Assembly (NCBI GenBank): GCA_001570385.1 | Contig: BBYL01000019.1 | Coordinates: forward strand, 124,001-188,000 | Source of the DNA: Microtetraspora glauca | GTDB lineage: Bacteria > Actinomycetota > Actinomycetes > Streptosporangiales > Streptosporangiaceae | DNA length: 64,000 nt | Direction of reading: 5' to 3' | Shown here: positions 35,271 to 44,823 of the stretch, piece by piece | How the letters are laid out: each line of letters begins with the position of its first letter | How positions within the stretch are numbered: the stretch's first letter is position 1 | The notes under the pieces: generated by a model | The model's input: the letters and a program-made list of their open reading frames with translations, nothing else | Databases searched by the model: none | What the model was told of the DNA's origin: nothing | Program-made: the position numbers and the translations under genes

Positions 35271-35386
35271 CCAGCCGGAGATGGAGGGCCCTGCGCCGCG
35301 AAAGGGTGGGCGCGGCAACCATGTGACGGACATCTGCCACGGAGGTCAGGGACCGCACCGTCTCCACCACCGTGAAGGAGGCCGCG

Positions 35387-37168
35387 ATGACAGAGCAGCT
35401 CATCCTCAAGGCCGGAGAGCAGGTGGTGTCATGCAACTTGGTGGACTATCAGCATGAATATCGGGATTTTTCCTGGCAAGAAGCTCGCCGATCTCTGTCC
35501 GGCTTGCCGGGTGGCCGTGGTTTGAACATCGCGTACGAAGCCGTGGACCGCCACATGGACACCACGAGTCGCGACCACGTGGCCCTTCGGTGCGTCGGCA
35601 AGGACGGCATGGTCACCGACCTGACGTATGAGGACCTCTTCCTCGCCACCAACCGCTTCGCCAACGTGTTGCGCGAACTGGGTGTGGCGAAGGGTGAGCG
35701 GATCTTCACGCTGCTCGGCAGGGTGCCCGACCTCTACGTCACCGTCCTCGGCACGCTCAAGAACGTCAGTGTGCTGTCTCCGCTGTTCTCGGCTTTCGGC
35801 CCTGATCCGATCCGCGAGCGGATGTCCCTGGGAGACGGCCGCGTGCTGGTGACCACACCTGAGCTCTACCTGCGAAAGGTCGCCGCGATGCGGGAGTCCC
35901 TGCCCAGGCTGAGACATGTGCTGGTCACCGGCACGGGGCCCGCGCCCGAGGGCACGTCGTCATTGGGCGAGTTGATGGCCGGCGTGTCCGCGGATTTCGA
36001 GATCCCTCCGACCGACCCGGAGGACATGGCGCTGCTCCACTTCACCAGCGGGACGACCGGAACGCCGAAAGGCGCGATACACGTCCACGAGGCAGTGGTC
36101 GCCCACCGCGCCACCGCGTCATACGCCCTCGATCTGCGCCCCTCAGACGTCTTCTGGTGCACCGCCGACCCCGGCTGGGTGACCGGAATGTCCTACGGTG
36201 TCGTCGCGCCGCTCAGCATCGGGGCGACCCTTGTGACAGACGCGGGCGAGTTCGACACGCGACGCTGGTGCCGCGTGCTCCAGGAGCAGCGGGTGACCGT
36301 CTGGTACACCTCGCCGACCGCGCTGCGCATGCTCATGCGCCACGCCGGCGATCTGACCAGTGAGTACGACCTGTCCAGGCTGCGGTTCATCGCCAGCGTG
36401 GGGGAGCCGCTCAACGCCGAGGTGGTGGTGTGGGGGTTACGAGCGCTCGGCCTGCCGATCCATGACAACTGGTGGCAGACAGAGACGGGCGCCATCATGA
36501 TCGGCAACTTGGCCGCAATGGATATCAAGCCGGGCTCCATGGGGCGACCGCTGCCCGGGGTCGAGGCCGTGATACTCGAACGTGGGGCGGACGGGCGGGC
36601 CCGCGTCATCGATGGGCACGTGCGGGTGATAGACGAGCCCGACGCCGACGGAGAGCTGGCGCTGCGCCCGGGCTGGCCCTCGATGTTCCGCGGCTACCTG
36701 GACGATCAGGAGAGGTACGGCAGGGCGTTCGCCGGGGGCTGGTACCTGACGGGGGACATCGCGCGACGGGATGGCGACGGCTATTTCTGGTTCGTCGCCC
36801 GGGCGGACGATGTGATCAAGTCCGCCGGCCACCTCGTCGGGCCCTTCGAGGTCGAAAGCGTACTGATGCGGCATCCCGCCGTCGCCGAGGCAGGTGTGAT
36901 CGGCAAGCCGGACGCGGTGGCGGGGGAGTTGGTGAAGGCGTTCGTCACGCTGAACCCCGGCTTCGAGGCGACGGAGGCGCTCCGGCGGGAACTGATCGCG
37001 TTCGGCCGTCGCCACCTGGGGGCGGTCGCTCCAAAGGAGATCTCCTTCGACCAGAGCCTCCCGCACACCCGGAGCGGCAAGGTGATGCGCCGTCTGCTCA
37101 AATGCCGGGAACTCGGCCTTCCCGAAGGGGACGTCTCGTCCCTGGAGCGTCCGACCCACGACGTCTAG
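35387..37168 (+). CDS. acs: Acetyl-CoA synthetase (AMP-forming)
   Basis: A 593-residue acetate-CoA ligase-type enzyme. It has the adenylate loop HFTSGTTGTPKGAIHVHE (about residue 221), WCTADPGWVTGMSYG (Acs-type acetate pocket), DNWWQTETGAIM with the Acs-specific Trp, the GDIARRDGDGYFWFVARADDVIKS hinge region, and C-terminal TRSGKVMRRLL with the catalytic Lys (about 563) that protein acetyltransferases can modify. It is somewhat shorter than typical Acs (about 650). ATG 35387 follows GAAGGAGG. It would feed acetate into acetyl-CoA beside the E1/E2 operon. Confidence 0.93.
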   Translation: MTEQLILKAGEQVVSCNLVDYQHEYRDFSWQEARRSLSGLPGGRGLNIAYEAVDRHMDTTSRDHVALRCVGKDGMVTDLTYEDLFLATNRFANVLRELGVAKGERIFTLLGRVPDLYVTVLGTLKNVSVLSPLFSAFGPDPIRERMSLGDGRVLVTTPELYLRKVAAMRESLPRLRHVLVTGTGPAPEGTSSLGELMAGVSADFEIPPTDPEDMALLHFTSGTTGTPKGAIHVHEAVVAHRATASYALDLRPSDVFWCTADPGWVTGMSYGVVAPLSIGATLVTDAGEFDTRRWCRVLQEQRVTVWYTSPTALRMLMRHAGDLTSEYDLSRLRFIASVGEPLNAEVVVWGLRALGLPIHDNWWQTETGAIMIGNLAAMDIKPGSMGRPLPGVEAVILERGADGRARVIDGHVRVIDEPDADGELALRPGWPSMFRGYLDDQERYGRAFAGGWYLTGDIARRDGDGYFWFVARADDVIKSAGHLVGPFEVESVLMRHPAVAEAGVIGKPDAVAGELVKAFVTLNPGFEATEALRRELIAFGRRHLGAVAPKEISFDQSLPHTRSGKVMRRLLKCRELGLPEGDVSSLERPTHDV

Positions 37169-37175
37169 ACATGCC

Positions 37176-37212
37176 CTGACCTGGTGGCGTGCGCATCGCG
37201 CGTCCGGGTCAG
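37176..37212. terminator. Bidirectional terminator-like hairpin
   Basis: CTGACCTGG (37176-37184) pairs with CCGGGTCAG (37204-37212) over nine base pairs with one G-U, between the convergent acs and ACP genes. The loop has its own GCG/CGC pairing. There is no U-tract, as is common in high-GC actinobacteria. The right arm overlaps the ACP stop codon. Confidence 0.5.
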
Positions 37213-37460
37213 CCGGTTCCGCAGCGCGTGGCGAGGAAGCTCGCGCCGCCCGCGAGGGTGGACACGGTCGGGTAGTCGTCTTCTTCGACGCGGCACCCAC
37301 TGAAGTCGCTCAACAACTGCACATAGTTGAGGAAGTCGAGAGAGTCCAGTTCGAGAACGTCACGGATGTCCGCGTCCGGCGGGAGCGTCGCCAGCTCGGC
37401 ACCTGGTGCCGCCTCACTCAGCGCACGCTTGACGAGTTCTGCCGCTTCCTGCGTGTTCAT
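37209..37460 (-). CDS. Acyl carrier protein fused into the E1/E2 operon
   Basis: An 83-residue acidic acyl carrier protein with the phosphopantetheine site LELDSLDFLNYV (Ser in the DSL motif) and the usual helix pattern (ALSEAAPGAELATLPPDADI upstream; EEDDYPTVSTL downstream). ATG 37460 overlaps the E2 stop (ATGA), so it is translationally coupled as the last gene of a four-gene operon with E1 alpha, E1 beta and E2. ACPs are not normally part of pyruvate dehydrogenase operons. It may receive the acyl group from E2 (inference). Confidence 0.88.
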   Translation of the reverse strand: MNTQEAAELVKRALSEAAPGAELATLPPDADIRDVLELDSLDFLNYVQLLSDFSGCRVEEDDYPTVSTLAGGASFLATRCGTG

Positions 37461-38838
37461 AGCGTCTCCGGCTCGTTGAGCAGCCGCTCGATCAGGGCGA
37501 GGAACCGGCCGCCGGTGTAGCCGTCTGTCGCGCGATGATCGGCGGCCAGGGTGACGGTCACCACGGGCCGGACACCGAGAAGGCCGTCGACGGCCCAAGG
37601 CCGCTCCAGGATCTTTCCGAAGCCCACGAGAGCAACCTGCGGTGGATAGATGACGCCCTGAACCGACTCGACTCCCTGGTCACCCAGGTTGGTCACGGTG
37701 ATGGTCGCCTCCGTCATCTCGGAGCCGCGCAGCCTGCCGGTACGCGCCCGGGCGGCCAGATCCTTCAGGGCGGCCATCAGGTCGTCGAGATCACGAACGG
37801 CCGCGTGATGGAGAGCCGGTGCGATCAGCCCGCCGCCTTTGAGGGAGATCGCCACCCCCAGGTGCACGGCATCACTGGCGACGAAGGCGTCATCGATCCA
37901 GAAGCCGTTCAGCCGCGGCACCTCCGCGGCGGCTCGGGCGGTCGCCTTGAGGAGCAGGACCGCTGGGAGAAGGCGCCGCGCCACAGGGAGATCCCGGTTG
38001 CGCGCGCGTAGCCATCCGAGCATGGCGTTCGCGTCCACGGTCGTGCTCAGGTAGTAGTGCGGAATCTCCCGCTTCGACTTGGCCATCGCCCTCGCGATCG
38101 CCCGGCGCATGGCGTCCTGCCGCTGTTCCAGACCGGACTCCTGCGTGGCTCGCGGCCTCTCGACCCCTGCCGCCGGCATGGCGACCACAGGCTCCGGCTC
38201 CGCGCGTGGCCTGCCGGTGCCACTCCGCGCCGCCGCTTCGCGCACGTCCTGGGCCCGGATCGCTCCGGTGTGGCCTGTGCCATGGAGGCCGGAAAGGTCG
38301 ACGCCGAGTTCCGCAGCGAGCCTGCGCGCCAGCGGAGATGCCGTGACCCGCGATACGAGCTCCGCGTTCTCGACGTCCGCGCGGGTCACCCGCCCACCCG
38401 GCCCGGTGCCGCGCACGAGGGCCAGATCTAGGCCTCGTCGCTCGGCGAGGTGCCGTACCAGTGGAGACGCGACGGGAGCACGCGCGGGAGCCGGTGTCGT
38501 CTCGCGCGGCTTCGCTGACGGCTTGGGACGCTCACGGCGGCGAGGGGGTGTGACAGGAGGTGCCTGCGGTGGAACGGAGGGTACGGTTGTGGGCCCGGCG
38601 CCGGTGATGACGGCGAGGGGCGTGCCCACAGGGACCCGGCGGCCGGGTTCCACGAGCAGACTCTCCACCGTCCCGGTGTGGAACGACTCGACCTCGATCA
38701 GGGCTTTGTCGGTGTCGATGACCGCGATGACGTCACCCTTGCGGATCTGGTCTCCTGCTTTGACCAGCCACTCGGTGACGGTGCCCGACTCCATGTCCGC
38801 GCCGAGCGACGGCATACGGAAATCCGCGCTTTCCACGG

Positions 38839-38842
<4 letters not shown>
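37457..38842 (-). CDS. Dihydrolipoamide acyltransferase (E2) with two PSBDs
   Basis: The E2 of a 2-oxoacid dehydrogenase, 461 residues. It has one lipoyl domain (1-80) with the lipoylated Lys46 in DTDKALIEVES, a Pro/Ala linker, then two successive peripheral subunit-binding-like domains (about 124-161, SPLVRHLAERRGLDLALVRG; and 167-204, SPLARRLAAELGVDLSGLHG), then the catalytic domain (about 235-461) with AADHRATDGYTGGRFL holding the catalytic His. ATG 38842 overlaps the E1 beta stop (ATGA). No E3 gene is nearby. Two PSBDs in a row is uncommon; one is usual. Confidence 0.93.
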
Positions 38843-39815
<973 letters not shown>

Positions 39816-39819
<4 letters not shown>

Positions 39820-40838
39820 GGGGCCGCCTCCGCTGATTTCACATGTCCGGCACCTGTCGGCGACGTCTCGCTGTAGACGAAGCGCGTCAGATCCTCCGTC
39901 GCCTCAAGCGGCGCCTGCTCGGCGAAGGCGATCGCCTGATCGATCTCCACGCAGATGTCCTTGTCCATCACGGCGAGATCGTCATCGGAGATCTCGTTCG
40001 CCGCCTTCATCCGCGCGACGAGGGAGTCGATCGGGTCACGCTTCTTCCACTGCTCGATCTCCGCCTTGGTGCGGTAACGGTCCGGGTCGTACATCGAGTG
40101 CGCGCGGAAGCGATAGGTCCGCAGCTCCAGGAAGTGCGGTCCGGACCCGGCACGGATCGACTCGGCCGCCCTCGCCGCGGCCTCGGCGACCGCGAGGACG
40201 TCCATCCCGTCCACCGGCCAGGCGACCAGGTCGTACGAAGCCGCGCGGAGCGCCAGATCGGTCTCCGCATGAGATTTCGCCAGCGCGGTGCCCATCGCGT
40301 ACAGGTTGTTCTCACAGGCGAACAGCACCGGCAGGCGCCAGAGAGCGGCGAGATTGACGCATTCGTGGAACTCGCCCTCGGCCATCGCGCCGTCGCCGAA
40401 GAAGCATGCCGTCACCCGGCTTCTGCCCTGCATCTTGTCGGCGAGAGCCAGCCCGACTGCCAGAGGAAGGCCGCCCCCGACGATCGCGTTTCCGCCGTAG
40501 AAGCGGTGTTCGGCGTCGAAGATGTGCATCGAACCACCACGGCCCCGGCTGCACCCTGCGACCCGGCCGTACATCTCCGCCATGATCACCGTGGCCGGCA
40601 CTCCGCGCACGAGCGCGTGCCCGTGCTCCCGATAGGTGGACACGATCGCGTCGTCCGGGGCGAGGGCGGCGCAGATCCCGACGGCCACTGCCTCCTCTCC
40701 GATGTAGAGGTGCATGAACCCGCGTATCTTCTCGTCGCTGTACAGCTCGACGCAGCGCTCCTCGAAGCGCCGGATCCGCAGCATCTGGTGCAACAGCTCC
40801 CGATGTGGGGAGGTCCCCGCGCTGTTCTTGGGTGCCAT
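39816..40838 (-). CDS. 2-Oxoacid (pyruvate) dehydrogenase E1 alpha subunit
   Basis: A 340-residue thiamine-diphosphate-binding subunit. It has RIRRFEERCVELYSDEKIRG at the start, the ThDP motif GDGAMAEGEFHECVNLAALW (about 143-162), NNLYAMGT and the phosphorylation-loop region RFRAHSMYDPDRYRTK. First gene of the E1 alpha-E1 beta-E2-ACP operon, all linked by 4-bp overlaps. ATG 40838 is chosen over GTG 40868 because GAGGACAG precedes it. A DosR-like site lies 64 bp upstream. Confidence 0.94.
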
Positions 40839-40901
40839 GACTCTGTCCTCGCATGCGGTGCGCGTCACTATTCACTGTCGATGCCCGGGGGCGTGACCAA
40901 C

Positions 40902-40916
40902 AGTGACGAAGGTCCT
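40902..40916 (-). promoter_or_regulatory. DosR-box-like site before the E1/E2/ACP operon
   Basis: Read on the minus strand: AGGACCTTCGTCACT, matching GGAC-TT--GTC-C of the DosR core (about 10 of 12). It lies 64 bp before the E1 alpha ATG. Confidence 0.45.
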
Positions 40917-40957
40917 GACCTCGTCAGGCAGTTCGGCGGCCGCACCCGTGTGCTGAA

Positions 40958-40972
40958 GGGACCTTCGCCTCT
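40958..40972 (+). promoter_or_regulatory. DosR-box-like site before ppsA
   Basis: GGGACCTTCGCCTCT, matching GGGAC-TT--G-C-C. It lies 83 bp before the ppsA ATG and shares the core GGACCTTCG with the site for the divergent operon. Confidence 0.45.
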
Positions 40973-41054
40973 GGGGAGCAGGGTTGCCGGGGCATGGGAT
41001 GGAGACGTGGGGGGATCTCGATACGCGCATAGCCGCTCGAAGGAGGCGGCCGTC

Positions 41055-43469
41055 ATGACAGACCGGGTGATTTGGTTCGCCGATCTCGACCGCTCCGACG
41101 TCGGCCGGGTCGGCGGCAAGAACGCCTCGCTGGGAGAGATGATCCGGTACCTGGCAGGAGCCGGGATCAGGGTGCCGGACGGGTTCGCCACCACGGCGGA
41201 CGCTTACTGGGAGTTCTTGGAGCTCAACGAACTGCGCGAGAAGATCGCCCGCCAGGCAACCCGGCTGCGTGAGGGAGCCGATCTCGAATCGGTCGGACGC
41301 TCCGTCAGGGAGCACTTCCTGGCCGCCACACTTCCCCAGACATTCGCCGACGACATCGTCGCGGCCTACCGCGAGCTGGCGGAGCGGCTCGGACGCCCGG
41401 ACCCCGAGGTGGCCGTGCGCAGCAGCGCCACCGCCGAAGATCTGCCCCAGGCCAGCTTCGCCGGCCAGCAGGAGACCTTCCTCAACGTGAGGGGCGTCGA
41501 CGCGCTGCTGGACGCCTGCCGCAGGTGTTACGCGTCGCTGTTCACCGATCGCGCGATCAGTTATCGAGAGGATCAGGGATTCGACCATCTCTCGGTGGCG
41601 TTGTCGATCGGGGTGCAGCAGATGGTGCGTTCCGACCTCGCCAGTGCCGGTGTGATGTTCTCGATCGACACCGAGAGCGGGTTCCCCGGCATCATCCTGA
41701 TCGACGCGTCATGGGGGCTGGGCGAGACCGTCGTCAGCGGACGCGTGGACCCAGACGAGTACGTGGTGTTCAAGCCGCTCCTCTCGCGCCACGGATTGCG
41801 CCCGATCCTGTCCCGGACGAGAGGCGGAAAGGAGCGCAAGACCGTCTACGACGCCGTGGGCGTCCGTACTGTGGAGACCACCGAAAAGGAGCGCGCCGCC
41901 TATGTGCTTGAGGATTCGGAAATCCTCACGCTGGCGCGCTGGGCCGTACTGATCGAAGACCACTACGGCACGGCGATGGACATGGAGTGGGCCAAAGACG
42001 GCCGAAGCGGTGAGCTCTTCTGCGTGCAGGCCCGGCCCGAGACCGTGCAGACGCGCAGGGAGGCAGCGACGCTGCGGGAATACCGGCTCACCGGATCCGG
42101 CAGGCGGCTGTCGCAGGGGCTGGCGATCGGCGACGCCATCGCGACAGGAATGGTGTGCGCTCTGGGCAGCTCCGAGGAGATCGACCGGTTCGTGGCCGGG
42201 GCAGTGCTCGTCACCGCCGTGACCGATCCTGACTGGGAACCGATCATGAAGAGGGCTTCGGCCATAGTCACCGACCACGGAGGCAGGACATCGCACGCGG
42301 CGATCGTCAGCCGGGAGCTCGGGGTGCCCGCCATCGTCGGCTGCGGAGACGCCACCGCCACCCTTCCCGACGGCCTGCCGGTCACCGTGTCGTGCGCGGA
42401 AGGCGAAAGGGGGTTCGTCTACGAAGGAAAGCTCGACTTCACCGAACGAGACATCGACTTGAGCGACGTGCCCGCCACTCGCACGGGAGTGATGCTCAAT
42501 CTCGCCAACCCGGCCGCGGCCTTCCGCTGGTGGCGGCTTCCCGCCGACGGTGTGGGGCTCGCGCGCATCGAGTTCGTGGTCAACAACCATGTCAGGATCC
42601 ACCCGCTCGCCCTGCTTCACTTCGCCGACCTCGACGAGCCCACGCGCAGCCGGGTCGCCGAACTCACCAGCGAATACGCGGACAAGCCGCAGTATTTCGT
42701 GGACACGCTGGCCCAGGGCGTCGCTCGGATCGCCGCCTCACGCTGGCCCGACCCGGTCGTGGTCCGGATGAGCGACTTCAAGACCAACGAGTACGCGCGC
42801 CTCATCGGGGGAGCACCGTTCGAGCCCGCCGAGGAGAATCCCATGATCGGCTGGCGAGGGGCCAGCCGCTACTACAGCCCCGGCTACCGCGACGGCTTCG
42901 CGCTCGAATGCCGGGCGATACGGAAAGTGCGCGACGAGATGGGGCTCACGAACGTGATCGTCATGATCCCCTTCTGCCGCACGCTGGAGGAGGCCGACCA
43001 GGTCCTGAAGGTGATGGGAGAGGAGAACCTCGTGCGAGGCCGCAACGGGCTGGAGATGTATGTGATGGCGGAGATCCCCTCCAACATCATCCTGGCCGAG
43101 GAGTTCGCCACGCGCTTCGACGGCTTCTCGATCGGCAGCAACGACCTCACCCAGCTCACGCTCGGGGTGGACCGCGACTCCGAATCCCTGGCCCACCTGT
43201 TCGACGAGACCGACCCGGCCGTCACCCGCAGCATCCGGCATCTCATCACCGCCGCTCATACTCAGGACCGCAAGGTCGGGCTGTGCGGCCAGCGCCCCAG
43301 CGATGACCCGAACTTCGCCCGCTTCCTCGTTCAAGCCGGTATCGACTCGATCTCGGTCACGCCTGACAGCTTCTTCGCGGTCAAGACCAATGTCTCCGAG
43401 GCCGAACGCGAGACCGGTCCGGCGGGCACGGACGAGGCGAACCGGGGCCGGAGAGGAAAGGGCTCCTGA
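41055..43469 (+). CDS. ppsA: Phosphoenolpyruvate synthase
   Basis: An 804-residue PEP synthase (pyruvate, water dikinase): pyruvate + ATP to PEP + AMP + phosphate. It has the N-terminal ATP-grasp domain (GGKNASLGEMI, VRSSATAEDLPQASFAGQQE), the swivelling phospho-His domain (TDHGGRTSHAAIVSREL, His about 413) and the C-terminal PEP/pyruvate TIM barrel (SIGSNDLTQLTLGVDRDS, and GLCGQRPSD with the catalytic Cys about 742). ATG 41055 follows GGAGGCGG. Transcribed divergently from the pyruvate dehydrogenase-like operon, placing the two fates of pyruvate under one 216-bp control region. Downstream sequence is duplicated at 32 kb. Confidence 0.96.
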   Translation: MTDRVIWFADLDRSDVGRVGGKNASLGEMIRYLAGAGIRVPDGFATTADAYWEFLELNELREKIARQATRLREGADLESVGRSVREHFLAATLPQTFADDIVAAYRELAERLGRPDPEVAVRSSATAEDLPQASFAGQQETFLNVRGVDALLDACRRCYASLFTDRAISYREDQGFDHLSVALSIGVQQMVRSDLASAGVMFSIDTESGFPGIILIDASWGLGETVVSGRVDPDEYVVFKPLLSRHGLRPILSRTRGGKERKTVYDAVGVRTVETTEKERAAYVLEDSEILTLARWAVLIEDHYGTAMDMEWAKDGRSGELFCVQARPETVQTRREAATLREYRLTGSGRRLSQGLAIGDAIATGMVCALGSSEEIDRFVAGAVLVTAVTDPDWEPIMKRASAIVTDHGGRTSHAAIVSRELGVPAIVGCGDATATLPDGLPVTVSCAEGERGFVYEGKLDFTERDIDLSDVPATRTGVMLNLANPAAAFRWWRLPADGVGLARIEFVVNNHVRIHPLALLHFADLDEPTRSRVAELTSEYADKPQYFVDTLAQGVARIAASRWPDPVVVRMSDFKTNEYARLIGGAPFEPAEENPMIGWRGASRYYSPGYRDGFALECRAIRKVRDEMGLTNVIVMIPFCRTLEEADQVLKVMGEENLVRGRNGLEMYVMAEIPSNIILAEEFATRFDGFSIGSNDLTQLTLGVDRDSESLAHLFDETDPAVTRSIRHLITAAHTQDRKVGLCGQRPSDDPNFARFLVQAGIDSISVTPDSFFAVKTNVSEAERETGPAGTDEANRGRRGKGS

Positions 43470-43563
43470 CAACGGGTGCCGAGCTCCCTCGGCCTGCGGG
43501 CGGCCGATCTTGGCGAAGAGTTGAGATCGACATGAGCGTGAAGGCCGATCCGAGGCGGTACGA
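43238..43563. repeat. Source copy of the duplicated ppsA 3' segment
   Basis: Matches 32075-32403 at about 90%. It covers the last 77 codons of ppsA plus 94 bp of downstream DNA including the orphan ATG 43532. Confidence 0.9.
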
Positions 43564-43785
43564 GAGGGGTGCCGGCTGTGCCGGTGCCAGGCCCCCGGCA
43601 TCGTCGTCGGATATGCGCAGGACGCCGCCGACTGCCTGACGTACGCGCCCGCTTAGCCGCAGCTGGGACCGGGGACCGGCCGTGAGGGGTCAGGTAGGCG
43701 AGAAGGTCTGCTGGCACTCCGGGCGCAGCGCCTGGACGCAGGCCGCGAGGGGGCGAGCACAGCGATAAGGGGGACGGCGGAGCCG
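43470..43785. other. Intergenic region after ppsA
   Basis: A 316-bp stretch before the USP gene. It begins with the duplicated segment. An orphan 34-codon frame at ATG 43532 (start MSVKADPRRYE) appears to be the N-terminus of a lost gene. GGGACCGGGGACCGG at 43667-43681 is a direct repeat but not a good DosR box. Confidence 0.45.
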
Positions 43786-44646
43786 ATGGAGCGTCCAATC
43801 GTCGTTGGTGTTGATGGGTCACAGGGCTCGCTGGAGGCCGCCGCGTGGGCCGGGGCCGAGGCCGCGCTGCGCGGCGCGCCGGTCCGGATCGTGCACGCGG
43901 CGCTGCAGTGGGACTATTACGTCCCGCTGGTCCCGCAACCCGATCCGTGGAGCGCCGCGGTGGCCGAGGCCGCTCAGGAGATGCTGCAGGAGGCGGCCAA
44001 CCGGACTCGCACCGGCCATCCGGGCGTGCAGGTCAGCACAGAGCTCGTCCAGGGAGGGACGTCGGAGGCGCTGGTCGCTGTCACGGAGGAGGCGCAACTG
44101 ATCGTCGTCGGCAGCCGGGGACGCGGCGGGTTCGCCGGGCTGCTGCTGGGATCGGTGAGTTGGCAGGTCGTCTCACGGGCGCGGTGCCCCGCCGTCGTCG
44201 TCCGAGATCCGCACGCCCGCCCCACTGGGCAGGTCGTCGTGGGTGTCACCGGCAGACCCGACCAGGAGCCGGTCCTGGATTTCGCGTTCCGGGAGGCCGA
44301 GCTGCGCGGCGCGGACCTGCGTGTCCTGCACGCCTGGACCCGCCCCGCCGGAATCGGGCCCGGTGACACGTCACCCCTGCCGTACGCCGTCGAGGCTGTG
44401 GGCAGGGAGGAGGAGGTCCTGCTGGCCGAGAGTATCGCGGGATGGCGGGACCAATTTCCCGATACGCGTCTGATCCAGCAAGTCGTGCACGAACATCCGG
44501 CCAAGGCGCTGGTCGACGCGTCGGCAGACCACGACCTCGTGATCGTAGGGGCGCATGGCGGGGCCCGTGCCCTGCTCGGCCTGGGATCCGTGGCGCATGC
44601 GCTCGTGCACCACGCACGCGGCCCGGTCGCCGTCGTGCGCCACTAA
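43786..44646 (+). CDS. Tandem universal stress protein
   Basis: A 286-residue protein with two UspA domains. The first (IVVGVDGSQGS; GSRGRGGFAGLLLGS) is canonical. The second (VVVGVTGRPDQ; GAHGGARALLGLGS) has lost the Asp after the first strand (VTGR in place of VDGS), and its Gly-rich loop is altered. So only the first domain is likely to bind ATP. ATG 43786, with GGCGGAG upstream. Convergent with the multicopper oxidase gene. Confidence 0.94.
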   Translation: MERPIVVGVDGSQGSLEAAAWAGAEAALRGAPVRIVHAALQWDYYVPLVPQPDPWSAAVAEAAQEMLQEAANRTRTGHPGVQVSTELVQGGTSEALVAVTEEAQLIVVGSRGRGGFAGLLLGSVSWQVVSRARCPAVVVRDPHARPTGQVVVGVTGRPDQEPVLDFAFREAELRGADLRVLHAWTRPAGIGPGDTSPLPYAVEAVGREEEVLLAESIAGWRDQFPDTRLIQQVVHEHPAKALVDASADHDLVIVGAHGGARALLGLGSVAHALVHHARGPVAVVRH

Positions 44647-44651
44647 CCTGT

Positions 44652-44671
44652 GTCCGGTGGCAAGCCCGGAC
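44652..44671. terminator. Terminator-like hairpin between convergent genes
   Basis: GTCCGG (44652-44657) pairs with CCGGAC (44666-44671) around an 8-nt loop, just after the USP stop and before the 3' end of the multicopper oxidase. No U-run. Confidence 0.35.
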
Positions 44672-44823
44672 GATTGGCGGAGCCATATCGCTGAGGTGAA
44701 CGGGACCTCTAGCCGGGGAGCGTCGCCTGCGCATCACCGGGCGCCGGGCTGGCGGCATCTGTCTCTGGCCGACCTTCGACGATCACGACGGTTTCGTCCG
44801 TCATACCGAACGGACTGCCGAGG

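Larger units (their letters stand above)
34876..35386. other. Divergent promoter region of GH65 and acs genes
   Basis: No gene is evident in these 511 bp. Two DosR-like sites (35143-35157 and 35256-35270) lie on the acs side. A Shine-Dalgarno-like GAAGGAGG (35374-35381) precedes acs. There is a CATGCCATGG palindrome near 35068. Confidence 0.5.

Noticed and set aside
39843..41054. In-frame upstream extension of ppsA to a 1208-residue protein
   Set aside because: The extra 400 residues are antisense to the E1 alpha gene and have no homology pattern; the ppsA domain and ribosome-binding site begin at 41055.
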